Assembly (NCBI GenBank): GCA_017409575.1
Contig: JAFQSM010000053.1
Location: forward strand, 19,628-83,627
Origin: Clostridia bacterium
GTDB taxonomy: Bacteria; Bacillota; Clostridia; Monoglobales; Monoglobaceae
Length of the DNA stretch: 64,000 bases
Direction: 5' to 3'
The notes below the pieces were generated by a model, which was not told the origin of the DNA, ran no database searches, and saw nothing but the letters and a program-made list of their open reading frames with translations. The translations under genes were made by a program, and so were the position numbers. Positions 8,561 to 17,537 of this stretch are shown here, piece by piece. Positions within the stretch are counted from its first letter, which is position 1; the number at the start of each line of letters is the position of its first letter.

Positions 8561-10039
8561 ATGATTGAATATAATATCTATCAGGATATTGCCGAGCGCA
8601 CCAATGGTGACTTGTATCTGGGTGTCGTGGGTCCGGTCAGAACGGGAAAATCTACCTTTATAAAAAACTTTATGAACACAATGGTAATCCCAAATATCGA
8701 AAACAACCACAAACGCGAACGCGCTATGGACGAACTTCCGCAAAGTGCCGGCGGCAGAATGATTATGACAACCGAGCCTAAATTCATTCCAAACGAAGCT
8801 GCCGAAATACACATCGATGACAATCTGACTCTCAAAACAAGACTTATTGATTGTGTAGGCTACATCGTGGACAGTGCACTGGGCTATATCGAGGACGAAA
8901 ATCCACGAATGGTTATGACCCCCTGGTCCGAAAATCCCATGCCTTTTTGCGATGCCGCAGAGATTGGTACGCAAAAGGTTATTTGTGACCATTCTACTGT
9001 TGGGATTGTTGTTACCTGTGACGGTTCAATCACAGATATTGAGCGAAGTGACTATATCCCTGCCGAAGAGCGTGTAATATCCGAGCTTAAAGAACTTGGA
9101 AAGCCTTTTATAATTATTCTAAACAGCATAAATCCTTACTCTGAAAGTTGTTCCAATTACCGTGACGAAATGGAAGAAAAATATGGTGTCCCGGTGTTGG
9201 CGCTAAACTGTATGGAGCTTTCGTCCAATGACATAAATTCCATAATCAAAAGCCTGCTCCTTGCCTTTCCTATAACCGAGGTTCAGGTAAATCTTCCTGA
9301 GTGGGCAGACGCAATTGACGAAAATCATCCGCTTAAGTGCGAAATTCATAAATTCGTTATGGACAAAATAAATTCTCCACTCAGACTTTCGGATTCAGAA
9401 AATATTGCAGAAATGCTCAAAGATTGTCCCTGTGCCGAAAGTGTAGAAATTTGTGATATAAAAATGGTAAACGGCAGTGTTTCACTTAACTTCAATCTTC
9501 CTCAAACTCTGTTTTATGATATCCTTAAGGATATGACCGAATTTGAAATAGATAACGACAAAGACCTTATGCGCCTGCTTAAAGATTTGTCCTTGATAAA
9601 GAAAAAATATGACAAGATTTCGACCGCACTTATGGAAGTCTCTCAAAAGGGATACGGCATCGTATCTCCGTCAATTGATGAGCTTACTCTTGAAGAGCCC
9701 GAAATTGTAAAACAAGGCAACCGTTTTGGCGTAAGGCTTAAGGCTTCTGCTCCGTCAATACATATGATACGCGCAGATATCGAAACAGAGGTTAGTCCCA
9801 TTGTGGGTACCGAAAAACAATCCGAAGAGCTTGTGCATTATCTGCTTAACGAATTTGAAACTGACCCCAAAAAGATATGGGAATCAAACATTTTCGGCAA
9901 GTCTCTTCACGAGCTTGTAAATGAAGGACTTCATAACAAGCTTAACCATATGCCTGATGACGCACAGATGAAAATGCAGGAAACCCTGCAGAAAATCATC
10001 AATGAGGGCAGTGGCGGACTTATTTGTATAATACTGTGA
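8561..10039 (+). CDS. spoIVA: Stage IV sporulation protein A, spore coat morphogenetic ATPase
   Basis: A 492-residue protein matching SpoIVA along its length: N-terminal MIEYNIYQDIAERTNGDLY, Walker A GPVRTGKST at about residues 24-32, and the conserved stretch RAMDELPQSAGGRMIMTTEP. SpoIVA hydrolyses ATP and polymerises on the outer forespore membrane as the basement layer of the coat. Its C-terminus ends in short hydrophobic LICIIL, as usual for the membrane-anchoring tail. GGGAGG lies 10 bases before ATG. It is expected to be under sigma-E, but I found no convincing sigma-E promoter. It is a single-gene unit ended by a terminator. Confidence 0.97.
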   Translation: MIEYNIYQDIAERTNGDLYLGVVGPVRTGKSTFIKNFMNTMVIPNIENNHKRERAMDELPQSAGGRMIMTTEPKFIPNEAAEIHIDDNLTLKTRLIDCVGYIVDSALGYIEDENPRMVMTPWSENPMPFCDAAEIGTQKVICDHSTVGIVVTCDGSITDIERSDYIPAEERVISELKELGKPFIIILNSINPYSESCSNYRDEMEEKYGVPVLALNCMELSSNDINSIIKSLLLAFPITEVQVNLPEWADAIDENHPLKCEIHKFVMDKINSPLRLSDSENIAEMLKDCPCAESVEICDIKMVNGSVSLNFNLPQTLFYDILKDMTEFEIDNDKDLMRLLKDLSLIKKKYDKISTALMEVSQKGYGIVSPSIDELTLEEPEIVKQGNRFGVRLKASAPSIHMIRADIETEVSPIVGTEKQSEELVHYLLNEFETDPKKIWESNIFGKSLHELVNEGLHNKLNHMPDDAQMKMQETLQKIINEGSGGLICIIL

Positions 10040-10050
10040 TATCCCTTTAC

Positions 10051-10087
10051 AAAAAGGACTGCGGCAAAATGCCGCAGTCCTTTTTTA
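10051..10087. terminator. Bidirectional terminator between spoIVA and the AI-2E-type gene
   Basis: Long stem AAAAAGGACTGCGGC / GCCGCAGTCCTTTTTT with loop AAAAT; T6 follows on plus, and the A5 gives a T tract on minus. The convergent genes end at 10039 and 10090. Confidence 0.93.
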
Positions 10088-10089
10088 AA

Positions 10090-11205
10090 CTATTGTTTTA
10101 CTCCAAAGGGATTTTTTCCGTTTATGTCATCCCTCAGTATTCTGTAAACAGCGGCGGCAATCGGTACACTCAAAAGCATACCCAAAATGCCTAATACCCC
10201 TCCGCCTATTGTAACTGCCGCAAGCACCCATATTGCAGGGAGTCCTATAGAATTCCCAACAACTCTCGGATAAATCAAATTTCCCTCCAGTTGCTGAAGA
10301 ATCAGGATGAATATAAGAAAAACCAAAGATTTTATGGGGGCAACCGTCAAAAGCATAATCGCTCCCACAAAAGCTCCTATATACGCTCCGGCAACAGGAA
10401 TTAAAGCTGTAAATCCAACAAGTGCTCCAATCATCGGGGCGTATGGAATACCAATTATCCACATTCCCAAAGTGCAAAGCACTCCCAAAACCACAGCTTC
10501 GGTACACTGTCCTGTTATATAACGATGAAAACAATCATCAAGCACTTTCAGCACATAAAAAATCCGGGTCTGCCATTTTTCACTCAGGTAATGGTCAAAA
10601 AGTCTTACAAACTGGGTCTTTAATCTGTCTTTAGCCGCGAGAATATATATTGCAAAAACTATACTCAAAAATCCGCTTATAATTCCCGAAAATACCCCTG
10701 TCAACGTTTTGAGTGCAATACTCATTACATCTCCGACACCTGATGTAAGGATTTTGGCCATCTGGTCTATCTTTGACGACCAGTCAATACCAGCCAGAAC
10801 TTCGCCGATGTTATCGGTAACAAGGTTGAATTCATTCAACTTGTTTATCAAAAACGAAAGTGCCGACGGGAGTGACTTGAAAAGAAGTTGCAGACACGAT
10901 ACAAACTGAGGGATAACTATCCTGACAATCAATGAAACTATTGCAATTATGGTCAAAAATGCGCCCGTCATACATACTGTGCGGCGGGTCTTTTTTACAA
11001 TCTTTTTGTTGCTTTTTGAAAAATAATGTCTTTCATAAAAAGACATCAGGATATTTACAAAATAAGCAATTACCCCTCCGACTGCAATCGGCATTGTTGC
11101 TGATATAATCAACCCGACAGCGTTCGCAACATTTTTCCAGTAATTTATGCACAAATAAAAAACAAAAGCAACCACTGCAATTTTAAAATAATCTTTAAAT
11201 TTCAT
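10090..11205 (-). CDS. AI-2E family (YtvI/PerM-like) membrane permease
   Basis: A 371-residue membrane protein with about seven to eight helices and the conserved C-terminal block LVFLIFILILQQLEGNLIYP followed by GGGVLGILGMLLSVPIAAAV, typical of this family. Members have been linked to autoinducer-2 export, Na+/H+ exchange or unknown solutes, so the name does not give the substrate. ATG at 11205 has AAAGGTG upstream. It stands alone between two terminators. Confidence 0.85.
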   Translation of the reverse strand: MKFKDYFKIAVVAFVFYLCINYWKNVANAVGLIISATMPIAVGGVIAYFVNILMSFYERHYFSKSNKKIVKKTRRTVCMTGAFLTIIAIVSLIVRIVIPQFVSCLQLLFKSLPSALSFLINKLNEFNLVTDNIGEVLAGIDWSSKIDQMAKILTSGVGDVMSIALKTLTGVFSGIISGFLSIVFAIYILAAKDRLKTQFVRLFDHYLSEKWQTRIFYVLKVLDDCFHRYITGQCTEAVVLGVLCTLGMWIIGIPYAPMIGALVGFTALIPVAGAYIGAFVGAIMLLTVAPIKSLVFLIFILILQQLEGNLIYPRVVGNSIGLPAIWVLAAVTIGGGVLGILGMLLSVPIAAAVYRILRDDINGKNPFGVKQ

Positions 11206-11263
11206 ATCTTACACCTTTCTGAACTTTGCAGGAGAAATCCCCTTTTCTCTTTTGAAAACCAAA

Positions 11264-11291
11264 GAAGGTACAATCTACAAATTGCACCTTC
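11264..11291 (-). terminator. Terminator after rhamnulokinase
   Basis: Minus-strand stem GAAGGTGCAAT / ATTGTACCTTC with one G-T pair, loop TTGTAG, followed by TTTGGTTTTC. Lies directly after the kinase stop codon. Confidence 0.75.
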
Positions 11292-11299
11292 TCTTTCTT

Positions 11300-12736
11300 T
11301 TAAATAAGCTTCAAAAACTTTTCGTATGCTTTATCCCAGGCAGCTTCATCTGTCGGCTCGTAGGTTTTTATTTCGGTCGACTTCATAATTACAGGTGTAA
11401 TTTCGTCAATATCGCCTTTTGCATAAAGCTGAACAGCAATGTTACCAAGTGCAGTTGCCTCAATCGGACCTGCAACAACCTTTGCCCCTGTAGAATTCGC
11501 TGTCATCTGGCAAAGAAGCTTGTCTTTTGTTCCTCCACCAACCATATGGATTGAGTTATATTCTTTACCTGTGCAATCTGCAATCATGCCGAGTGAATTT
11601 TTGTATTTAAGAGCAATACTTTCATAAATACATCTTACTATTTCACCATCTGTCTCGGGTCTGCCCTGACCGGTTTTTTCGCAATAATCACAAATTCTGT
11701 CAAGCATACCGCCCGGAGGAACAAATACCGGGTCATCAGGGTCAATAAAGTACTTGAACGGCTCTGATTTGAGGGCAAGCTCTTCCATATCGCCATAGCT
11801 GTAATTTTTGCCGTCTTTTACAAATTGACGCTTTGCTTCCTGAATAAGCCACAGACCTATGATATTTCTCAAAAACCTTATTTTTCCGCCAAAACCATAC
11901 TCGTTTGTTATGTTGTATTCATTGGATTTTTCGGAAATAACAGGTTCGTCGGTAACTGTACCAAAAAGTGACCATGTGCCACACGAAATAAATATAAAGT
12001 CTTTTTCCATCGACGGAACAGCCGCAACTGCACTTGCAGTATCGTGTGCGCCGATTGCAATTACATCTTTTTGTTCAACTCCAAGCTCGTCAGCAAGCTC
12101 TTTTTTTATTTTACCGACAACCGTTCCTGCCTTGACAACAGGTGGGAATATGCTTCTTGGATAGCCGAATCTGTCAATCACATCCCAGTTCCAGTCACAC
12201 TTCTTCTGGTCAAACATATGTGTTGTAGAACAGATTGTGCTCTCGCAATACTTTTCGCCGGTAAGCATATATCCAAAAAGGTCAGGCATAAGAAGAATTG
12301 TATCTGCTTTGTCTATATTCTTTTCAACAAGAAGCTGAAAAAGAGTGTTAAAGTTCATAACCTGAATACCGGTCATATCATAAAGTTCTTTTTCAGGAAT
12401 AACCTTAAATGCCTTTTCTGTCACATTGTCTGTTCTTGCATCACGGTAATTGTAGGGATTTGTCACAAGATTGCCGTCTTTTCCGATTATTCCGTAGTCA
12501 ACACCCCAGGTATCAATTGCAATACTGTCAAAATCCGCTATTTCGCTTGCCTTTTTTATACCGGTTTTTATCTCATTAAAAAGCTGCTGCGCATTCCACT
12601 TAAGTTCCCCGTTTTCATAGTTGGGGTCATTGGAAAATCTGTGCACTTCGGTAAGTTCAATTTTTTCGCCGTCAAACGAGCCCAAAATTGCTCTTCCGCT
12701 TGATGCGCCAAAGTCAATTGCCAAAACATTTTTCAA
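11300..12736 (-). CDS. rhaB: Rhamnulokinase (FGGY family sugar kinase)
   Basis: A 478-residue FGGY kinase. N-terminal VLAIDFGASSGRAILGSF is the phosphate-1 region, and SIAIDTWGVDYGII, YNYRDARTD and GAHDTASAVAAVPS match rhamnulokinase rather than xylulo- or glycerol kinase. It phosphorylates L-rhamnulose with ATP. None of the partners (isomerase, aldolase, transporter, regulator) is in the window, so the substrate rests on similarity alone. The frame starts with GTG at 12745, but that codon overlaps the GAGGTG ribosome site; TTG at 12736 is 8 bases from it and is my choice. Confidence 0.88.
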   Translation of the reverse strand: MKNVLAIDFGASSGRAILGSFDGEKIELTEVHRFSNDPNYENGELKWNAQQLFNEIKTGIKKASEIADFDSIAIDTWGVDYGIIGKDGNLVTNPYNYRDARTDNVTEKAFKVIPEKELYDMTGIQVMNFNTLFQLLVEKNIDKADTILLMPDLFGYMLTGEKYCESTICSTTHMFDQKKCDWNWDVIDRFGYPRSIFPPVVKAGTVVGKIKKELADELGVEQKDVIAIGAHDTASAVAAVPSMEKDFIFISCGTWSLFGTVTDEPVISEKSNEYNITNEYGFGGKIRFLRNIIGLWLIQEAKRQFVKDGKNYSYGDMEELALKSEPFKYFIDPDDPVFVPPGGMLDRICDYCEKTGQGRPETDGEIVRCIYESIALKYKNSLGMIADCTGKEYNSIHMVGGGTKDKLLCQMTANSTGAKVVAGPIEATALGNIAVQLYAKGDIDEITPVIMKSTEIKTYEPTDEAAWDKAYEKFLKLI

Positions 12737-12777
12737 TCCAAACACCTCTTTATTTCTTTAATGTTTTTGTTCTTTTA

Positions 12778-12806
12778 AGAATACCATATCTTGTTATTTG
12801 TGTCAA
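12778..12806 (-). promoter_or_regulatory. Sigma-A promoter of rhamnulokinase
   Basis: Minus strand TTGACA (12801-12806), 17-base spacer, TATTCT (12778-12783). It sits about 40 bases before the start codon. I see no clear operator or catabolite site. Confidence 0.75.
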
Positions 12807-12820
12807 GTTTGAACAGTATA

Positions 12821-12859
12821 AAAAATCAAGCCGGAAGAACATCCCCCGGCTTGATTTTT
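12821..12859 (-). terminator. Terminator of the Na/Pi cotransporter gene
   Basis: Minus-strand stem AAATCAAGCCGG / CCGGCTTGATTT with an 11-base loop, then T6. It begins at the stop codon of the cotransporter. Confidence 0.88.
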
Positions 12860-14600
12860 AAATTGAATATTTATTCTTGTATTCGTTGTATTTTTTGTCA
12901 AAATACGGATCGTCTTTTTTGATGTTTCTGAGAGACTCGTGAATATTCATTGTATTCTCTTCTGCATCAATGGTGCACACTGCAATATTTGAACAATGGT
13001 CCGCTGTTCTTTCCAAATTCGTCAGCAAATCTGCCCATACAAAACCTGCCTCTATTGAGCACTCGCCGTTTTTGAGGCGTTTTATGTGCTGATCACGCAA
13101 TTTTTCAGTCAACTCGTCAATAACCTGTTCAAGAGGCTCGACATCATGGGCTGTACCAATATCATTCTGTATGAAAGCGGTATAAGCAAGAGTCAGTATA
13201 TTTGACACTGCACTGCATATATTTTCAAGTTCTGTCTTTGCATTATCTGTAAATGCCAGGTCTTTCTCGCTTAGTTCTTCAGCAGATTCCAAAAGATTTA
13301 TGCTATGGTCAGATATTCTTTCAAAATCCCCGATTGCCTTAAGCAGCTTCGATATATTGGTGCTGTCGCTGTCGTTCATCTGATAACGGCTCAGCTTTAC
13401 GAGATATGTACCCAGAATATCCTCATAATGGTCTACATCTTCCTCCGCTTTTCGGATTTTTTCCGCTGTTTTGGAGTCAAATTTTTCAAGCATATTAAGA
13501 CTGTCTTTACATCCTGTTATTGCTTTTTCTGCCATTTCATTAACCAAAGCATTGCATCTTTCAAGCGCAACAGGCGGTGTGGCAAGAAGTCTTTCGTCAA
13601 GCTCGACCGTAACTTCTTTTTTGCTTGTTTCGGGCACAAGCTTTATAGCCAACTTTTCAAGCAGTGACGACATCGGTAAAAGAAGTAGTGTACAAGCTAT
13701 GTTGAATATTGAATGTGATATTGCAATTCCAAGATATGTAGCAGGAAGGTCCAGAAGTGCCGGTCTCAGGATTGCAGAAACAATACTGAATACCGAAAGC
13801 CATATTATTGTTCCTATTACATTAAACGACAAATGCACAATTGCCGCACGCTTAGCATTTTTGTTTGTTCCAAATGCTGAAAGTATGGCTGTTATACAAG
13901 TTCCTATGTTCTGTCCCATAATAATCGGAATTGCCGCTCCGTACGAAACCTGACCGGTTGCCGAAAGCGCCTGAAGAATACCAACCGAAGCAGAGCTTGA
14001 CTGTATAATAGCTGTAAGAACTGCCCCGACAAGCACACCGAGTATAGGATTTTTAAACATCAGAAACATATTCTGAAAGGCAGGAACATCCTTAAGTCCC
14101 GAAACCGCATTCGACATTGTGTCCATACCAAACATAAGAGTTGCAAATCCCAAAAGAATCGTTCCTGTATCTTTTTTCTTGCTTGATTTGCCAAACATCA
14201 AAAGAACTGTGCCGACAAGTGCAAGAATTGGTGTGAAAGAAGTCGGCTTTAAAAGCTGCATAACAAGACTGTCGCTTGAAATGCCGCCAAGACTAAGTAT
14301 CCAGGCAGTAACAGTGGTACCTATGTTGGCACCCATTATAACACCAATTGATTGTCTCAGTGTCATAACTCCTGAGTTGACAAACCCAACCACCATAACA
14401 GTTGTGGCAGAAGAACTTTGAATAACCGAAGTTACGGCAAGTCCTGTCAAAAACCCGGTTATCTTATTTTTTGTCAGCTTTGCAAGAATTCTTTTAAGGC
14501 TGCTGCCCGCTCTTCTTTCCAGGGCATCTCCCATTACATTCATTCCATAAAGGAACAAACACAATCCGCCGATAAGTGTAAGTACATTAAAAATATCCAT
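12858..14600 (-). CDS. Na/phosphate cotransporter family protein with PhoU-like domain
   Basis: A 580-residue protein. Residues 1-310 hold the duplicated Na/Pi-cotransporter repeat, each copy with the substrate-site motif QSSSA (IQSSSATTVMVVGFVNSG near 60 and IQSSSASVGILQALSATG near 205). Residues about 350-560 are helical PhoU-like modules. The NptA-like family imports phosphate with sodium, and the PhoU part may gate it. ATG 14600 follows CGAGGTGA. Upstream on the same strand is a KdpDE-like pair, but a terminator separates them, so co-regulation is only a possibility. Confidence 0.92.
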   Translation of the reverse strand: MDIFNVLTLIGGLCLFLYGMNVMGDALERRAGSSLKRILAKLTKNKITGFLTGLAVTSVIQSSSATTVMVVGFVNSGVMTLRQSIGVIMGANIGTTVTAWILSLGGISSDSLVMQLLKPTSFTPILALVGTVLLMFGKSSKKKDTGTILLGFATLMFGMDTMSNAVSGLKDVPAFQNMFLMFKNPILGVLVGAVLTAIIQSSSASVGILQALSATGQVSYGAAIPIIMGQNIGTCITAILSAFGTNKNAKRAAIVHLSFNVIGTIIWLSVFSIVSAILRPALLDLPATYLGIAISHSIFNIACTLLLLPMSSLLEKLAIKLVPETSKKEVTVELDERLLATPPVALERCNALVNEMAEKAITGCKDSLNMLEKFDSKTAEKIRKAEEDVDHYEDILGTYLVKLSRYQMNDSDSTNISKLLKAIGDFERISDHSINLLESAEELSEKDLAFTDNAKTELENICSAVSNILTLAYTAFIQNDIGTAHDVEPLEQVIDELTEKLRDQHIKRLKNGECSIEAGFVWADLLTNLERTADHCSNIAVCTIDAEENTMNIHESLRNIKKDDPYFDKKYNEYKNKYSI

Positions 14601-14689
14601 TCATTTCACCTCGTATTTTCTGTTCTTTTATCAATTTCTTTCAAATAATATTTTAGCATATATCCGGCAAAGATGCGGTTAAGAAAAAA

Positions 14690-14717
14690 AGAAAATTTTG
14701 TTTGAACAAAATTTTCT
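14690..14717 (-). terminator. Terminator of the two-component operon
   Basis: Perfect 13-bp stem AGAAAATTTTGTT / AACAAAATTTTCT with a two-base centre, T7 on both strands. A-T rich, hence weaker than the GC stems nearby, but directly after the response-regulator stop. Confidence 0.7.
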
Positions 14718-14725
14718 TTTTTTCT

Positions 14726-15430
14726 TTATTCATCATTATTCATCCGGTATCCAACACCAAGCTCATTGATTATGTAATTCTTTTCCCCTGGTATTGCACC
14801 AAATTTTTTGCGGATATTTGCCATATTTACCTGCAGCTTTTTGATGCTTCCCAAATCGCTGTAACCCCATATTTCCTTTATAATCGCAGCATAGGTGAGG
14901 ACCTTGCCGGGATGCTTTGAAAGAAACGCAATTATATTGTATTCTGTCTGAGTAAGATTTATTTCATTTTTCTCTATAAAAACATGCCTGGAATCATAAT
15001 CAATAGAAAGGTCACCTGTTTCAAATCTTTCGCCCGAATATCCGGCATTGTCTCCGGTATAGATCGAGGTTCTTAGTGCAGACCTTACTCTTGCAACAAG
15101 TTCTGCGGCACCAAAAGGTTTTGTAACGTAATCATTGGCGCCGCTGTCAAGAGCCTCCACCTTGTCCTTTTCATCACTTCGTGCCGACAGGACAATAATA
15201 GGCACCCGAGACCCTTTTCTTACTTCTTTCAAAAAAATACCACCATCAGCATCAGGAAGTCCAAGGTCAAGAATAACAAGGTCAGGTTTGTAGGATGAAT
15301 TCATAATGCGTGCATCGGCACAGCTTTTTGCCGAAAGTGCCTGATAGCCGTTCGCATCAAGCAAAGTCGTTATAAGATTGTTTATATTTTCTTCATCCTC
15401 AACCACAAGGATTTTATACTTGTTATTCAT
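14726..15430 (-). CDS. KdpE-like response regulator (OmpR/PhoB family)
   Basis: A 234-residue regulator. Receiver residues 1-120: acidic pair VEDEE, phospho-acceptor in DLVILDLGLPDADGG (Asp near 54) and YVTKPFG with the conserved Lys near 105. The C-terminal winged helix (about 140-230) has TQTEYNIIAFLSKHPGKVLT and GVGYRM. ATG at 15430 has GGAGG six bases upstream and overlaps the kinase stop by 8 bases, so the pair is translationally coupled. Kinase and regulator resemble KdpDE, but there is no kdpFABC in the window and the target is unknown. Confidence 0.9.
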   Translation of the reverse strand: MNNKYKILVVEDEENINNLITTLLDANGYQALSAKSCADARIMNSSYKPDLVILDLGLPDADGGIFLKEVRKGSRVPIIVLSARSDEKDKVEALDSGANDYVTKPFGAAELVARVRSALRTSIYTGDNAGYSGERFETGDLSIDYDSRHVFIEKNEINLTQTEYNIIAFLSKHPGKVLTYAAIIKEIWGYSDLGSIKKLQVNMANIRKKFGAIPGEKNYIINELGVGYRMNNDE

Positions 15431-16478
15431 ACATGTCCTCCATGTTAAGCGAAAATCTGAAAACCGCTCCGCCATGCTTTAAGTTTTGGGCCTCTATATC
15501 TCCGCCGTGAGCTTTTATAATTGTAGAACAAACCGAAAGTCCTATTCCTGCATTACTTCTTTTGGAATCAGCTCCCTCATCTGAGGTATCACAGCTTCCT
15601 GTAAAAAGAGTTTTCAACTTTTTATCCGGAATCCCGCACCCATTGTCTTTTATCTGAAAAACTGCTTTTTGGGGGCTTACAAATATTTTAAACGAAAGCT
15701 TTGTCATACCCTTTGCATGATGCACCGCATTCTCCAGTATATTGATAATAACCTGTTCAATAAGCAATGGGTCCATAGGGACAACCGCAAACTCTTCGGG
15801 TGTTTCGACAATTACATTGCAGTCAGGATATCTGTTATTGAATTTTATAAGCACCGAGTCAACAAGTTCATCCACAACAGTGGGAACTTTTGTTATCTTC
15901 ATATTCCCATTATCAAGCTTTGTTATTGACAAAAGATTTTCGACCATTCGCGAAAGCCACTGGGCATCCTGGCTTATACCTTTAAGAATTTGCTCCTTTT
16001 GTTCCTCTGTAAAATTGTCTTTGTTTTCAATAAGCGCAGAACTTGAGCCGTAAATGGTTGTAAGAGGAGTCCTTAAATCATGGGATATTGCACGAAGAAG
16101 ATTTGACCTTGTTTTTTCTTTTTCGTTTTCCGCTCTTACCGCCTCCTGAACTTTAAGTTTGGTTGTCAAAGTGGACGTCATAACAGAAATTGCAATCATT
16201 ATTATCGCTGAAATCAAATTTTCTGATGCCGTAAAGCTGAATTTAAAAAACGGAAAGGTAAACGCATAATTTACCGCAAGCATACTTACAAAAGCAGCAA
16301 TGATGCCATATATGTACCCATTTGTTGCCGAAGATACCAAAAACGAGCCCAAAACAAATATTGCCGGGATAAGCGTATCTGCTTTGGTTGACTTGTGCAG
16401 AACAAGACAAATCACAAAACATACTGCAAGTATTACGGCTGTGATTTTTATATCTCTAATTATTGTCGTTTTTTTCAT
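15423..16478 (-). CDS. KdpD-like sensor histidine kinase lacking the KdpD/Usp region
   Basis: A 351-residue kinase. Residues about 10-100 hold four membrane helices of the DUF4118 type seen in KdpD, then a short coiled coil. HisKA follows with RAISHDLRTPLTTIYGSSSA (His near 140), then the ATPase domain with N box INILENAVHHAKG, G1 IKDNGCGIPDKK and G2 SNAGIGLSV. Classical KdpD is about 900 residues with N-terminal KdpD and Usp domains that sense K+ and c-di-AMP; those are absent, so the signal may differ. ATG 16478 has GGAGGCG upstream. Confidence 0.9.
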   Translation of the reverse strand: MKKTTIIRDIKITAVILAVCFVICLVLHKSTKADTLIPAIFVLGSFLVSSATNGYIYGIIAAFVSMLAVNYAFTFPFFKFSFTASENLISAIIMIAISVMTSTLTTKLKVQEAVRAENEKEKTRSNLLRAISHDLRTPLTTIYGSSSALIENKDNFTEEQKEQILKGISQDAQWLSRMVENLLSITKLDNGNMKITKVPTVVDELVDSVLIKFNNRYPDCNVIVETPEEFAVVPMDPLLIEQVIINILENAVHHAKGMTKLSFKIFVSPQKAVFQIKDNGCGIPDKKLKTLFTGSCDTSDEGADSKRSNAGIGLSVCSTIIKAHGGDIEAQNLKHGGAVFRFSLNMEDMYE

Positions 16479-16499
16479 AATCTTGCGCCTCCAGAGCAC

Positions 16500-16528
16500 A
16501 TATTAACACATCGCATTCAAAAAGTCAA
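16500..16528 (-). promoter_or_regulatory. Sigma-A promoter of the two-component operon
   Basis: Minus strand TTGACT (16523-16528), 17 bases, TAATAT (16500-16505). The 5' UTR would be only about 15 bases, just enough for the GGAGG site. Confidence 0.65.
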
Positions 16529-16578
16529 TTTTATCCTTTTTTGTCTTCAAAAATAAGCAAATTTTTACTAATTAAGTG

Positions 16579-16607
16579 TTGACAAACTATTTCGGGCGTG
16601 CTATAAT
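16579..16607 (+). promoter_or_regulatory. Consensus sigma-A promoter of rpsB-tsf
   Basis: Exact TTGACA (16579-16584), 17-base spacer, exact TATAAT (16602-16607). A perfect consensus promoter fits the high expression of ribosomal protein S2 and EF-Ts. Confidence 0.92.
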
Positions 16608-16614
16608 GTTTTGG

Positions 16615-16753
16615 TTAGATGTGGGATTATGCACATTTAGCAAAAATAAAATACGCACATCATACGATTGTCGGGGGAGTGCTGCGATACCCATGACAGC
16701 TCTTCGGCAAGGTGACTATGGTGGAGGTGTAAAACTTTTGGAGGTGTAAAATC
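16615..16753 (+). promoter_or_regulatory. Long rpsB 5' leader with duplicated Shine-Dalgarno
   Basis: About 140 untranslated bases lie between promoter and rpsB. The 13-base TGGAGGTGTAAAA occurs twice (16722-16734 and 16739-16751), the second copy directly before ATG. Upstream is a GC-rich stretch (about 16672-16720: GTCGGGGGAGTGCTG, GATACCCATGACAGC, TCTTCGGCAAGGTGAC) that can form local stems. Many ribosomal operons are controlled by their own protein binding the leader; this could be an S2-responsive site, but I recognise no named motif. Confidence 0.5.
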
Positions 16754-17500
16754 ATGGGAGTTATTCAAATGAAGCAATTGCTTGAAGCAGGTGTTCACTT
16801 TGGACACCAGACTCGCCGTTGGAATCCTAAAATGGCTGAGTACATCTTTACAGAAAGAAACGGTATCTACATCATCGACTTGCAGAAGACTGCAAAGAAG
16901 ATTGAGGAAGCATACATGTTCGTTCGCGACCTTGTTGCAGACGGCGGTACAGTTCTTTTTGTAGGAACCAAAAAACAGGCTCAGGACGCTATCCGCGAGG
17001 AAGCTGAAAGAACCGGCATGTACTATGTAAACGCAAGATGGCTTGGTGGTATGCTTACCAACTTCAAGACCATCAAAAGAAGAATCGACAGACTTTATCA
17101 GCTTAAGAAGATGAACGAAGACGGTACAATGGAACTTCTTCCCAAAAAAGAAGTTCTCAAGCTCAACCTTGAAGAAGAACGTCTTGAAAAGTACCTTGGC
17201 GGTATCAAAGAGATGAAAGAAATCCCCGCAGCTATGTTCGTTGTTGACCCCAGAAAAGAAAAGAACGCTATTGCTGAGGCTCACAAACTTGGTATCCCGG
17301 TTATCGCTATCGTTGATACAAACTGTGACCCCGAAGAAGCAGACTTCCCCATTCCCGGAAACGACGATGCTATCCGTGCCGTTAAGCTTATCGTTTCTAC
17401 AATCGGTAACGCTATCATTGAGGGTAAGCAGGGCGAACAGTTCACCCCCGAGACAGAGACTGAAGCTGAAGAAGTTTCTTTGGATATGATTGAAGAATAA
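16754..17500 (+). CDS. rpsB: 30S ribosomal protein S2
   Basis: A 248-residue protein, typical S2 length. N-terminal [20 protein letters not shown] is the universal S2 signature, followed by FIFTERNG-type [24 protein letters not shown] and [20 protein letters not shown]. It binds the 30S platform and is needed for S1 or mRNA engagement. ATG is preceded by the second GGAGGTG repeat. tsf follows after 37 bases with no terminator, the near-universal rpsB-tsf order. Confidence 0.98.
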   Translation: MGVIQMKQLLEAGVHFGHQTRRWNPKMAEYIFTERNGIYIIDLQKTAKKIEEAYMFVRDLVADGGTVLFVGTKKQAQDAIREEAERTGMYYVNARWLGGMLTNFKTIKRRIDRLYQLKKMNEDGTMELLPKKEVLKLNLEEERLEKYLGGIKEMKEIPAAMFVVDPRKEKNAIAEAHKLGIPVIAIVDTNCDPEEADFPIPGNDDAIRAVKLIVSTIGNAIIEGKQGEQFTPETETEAEEVSLDMIEE

Positions 17501-17537
17501 TCTTACTAACTTAAATTGAGAAAGCGAGTGAAATAAA

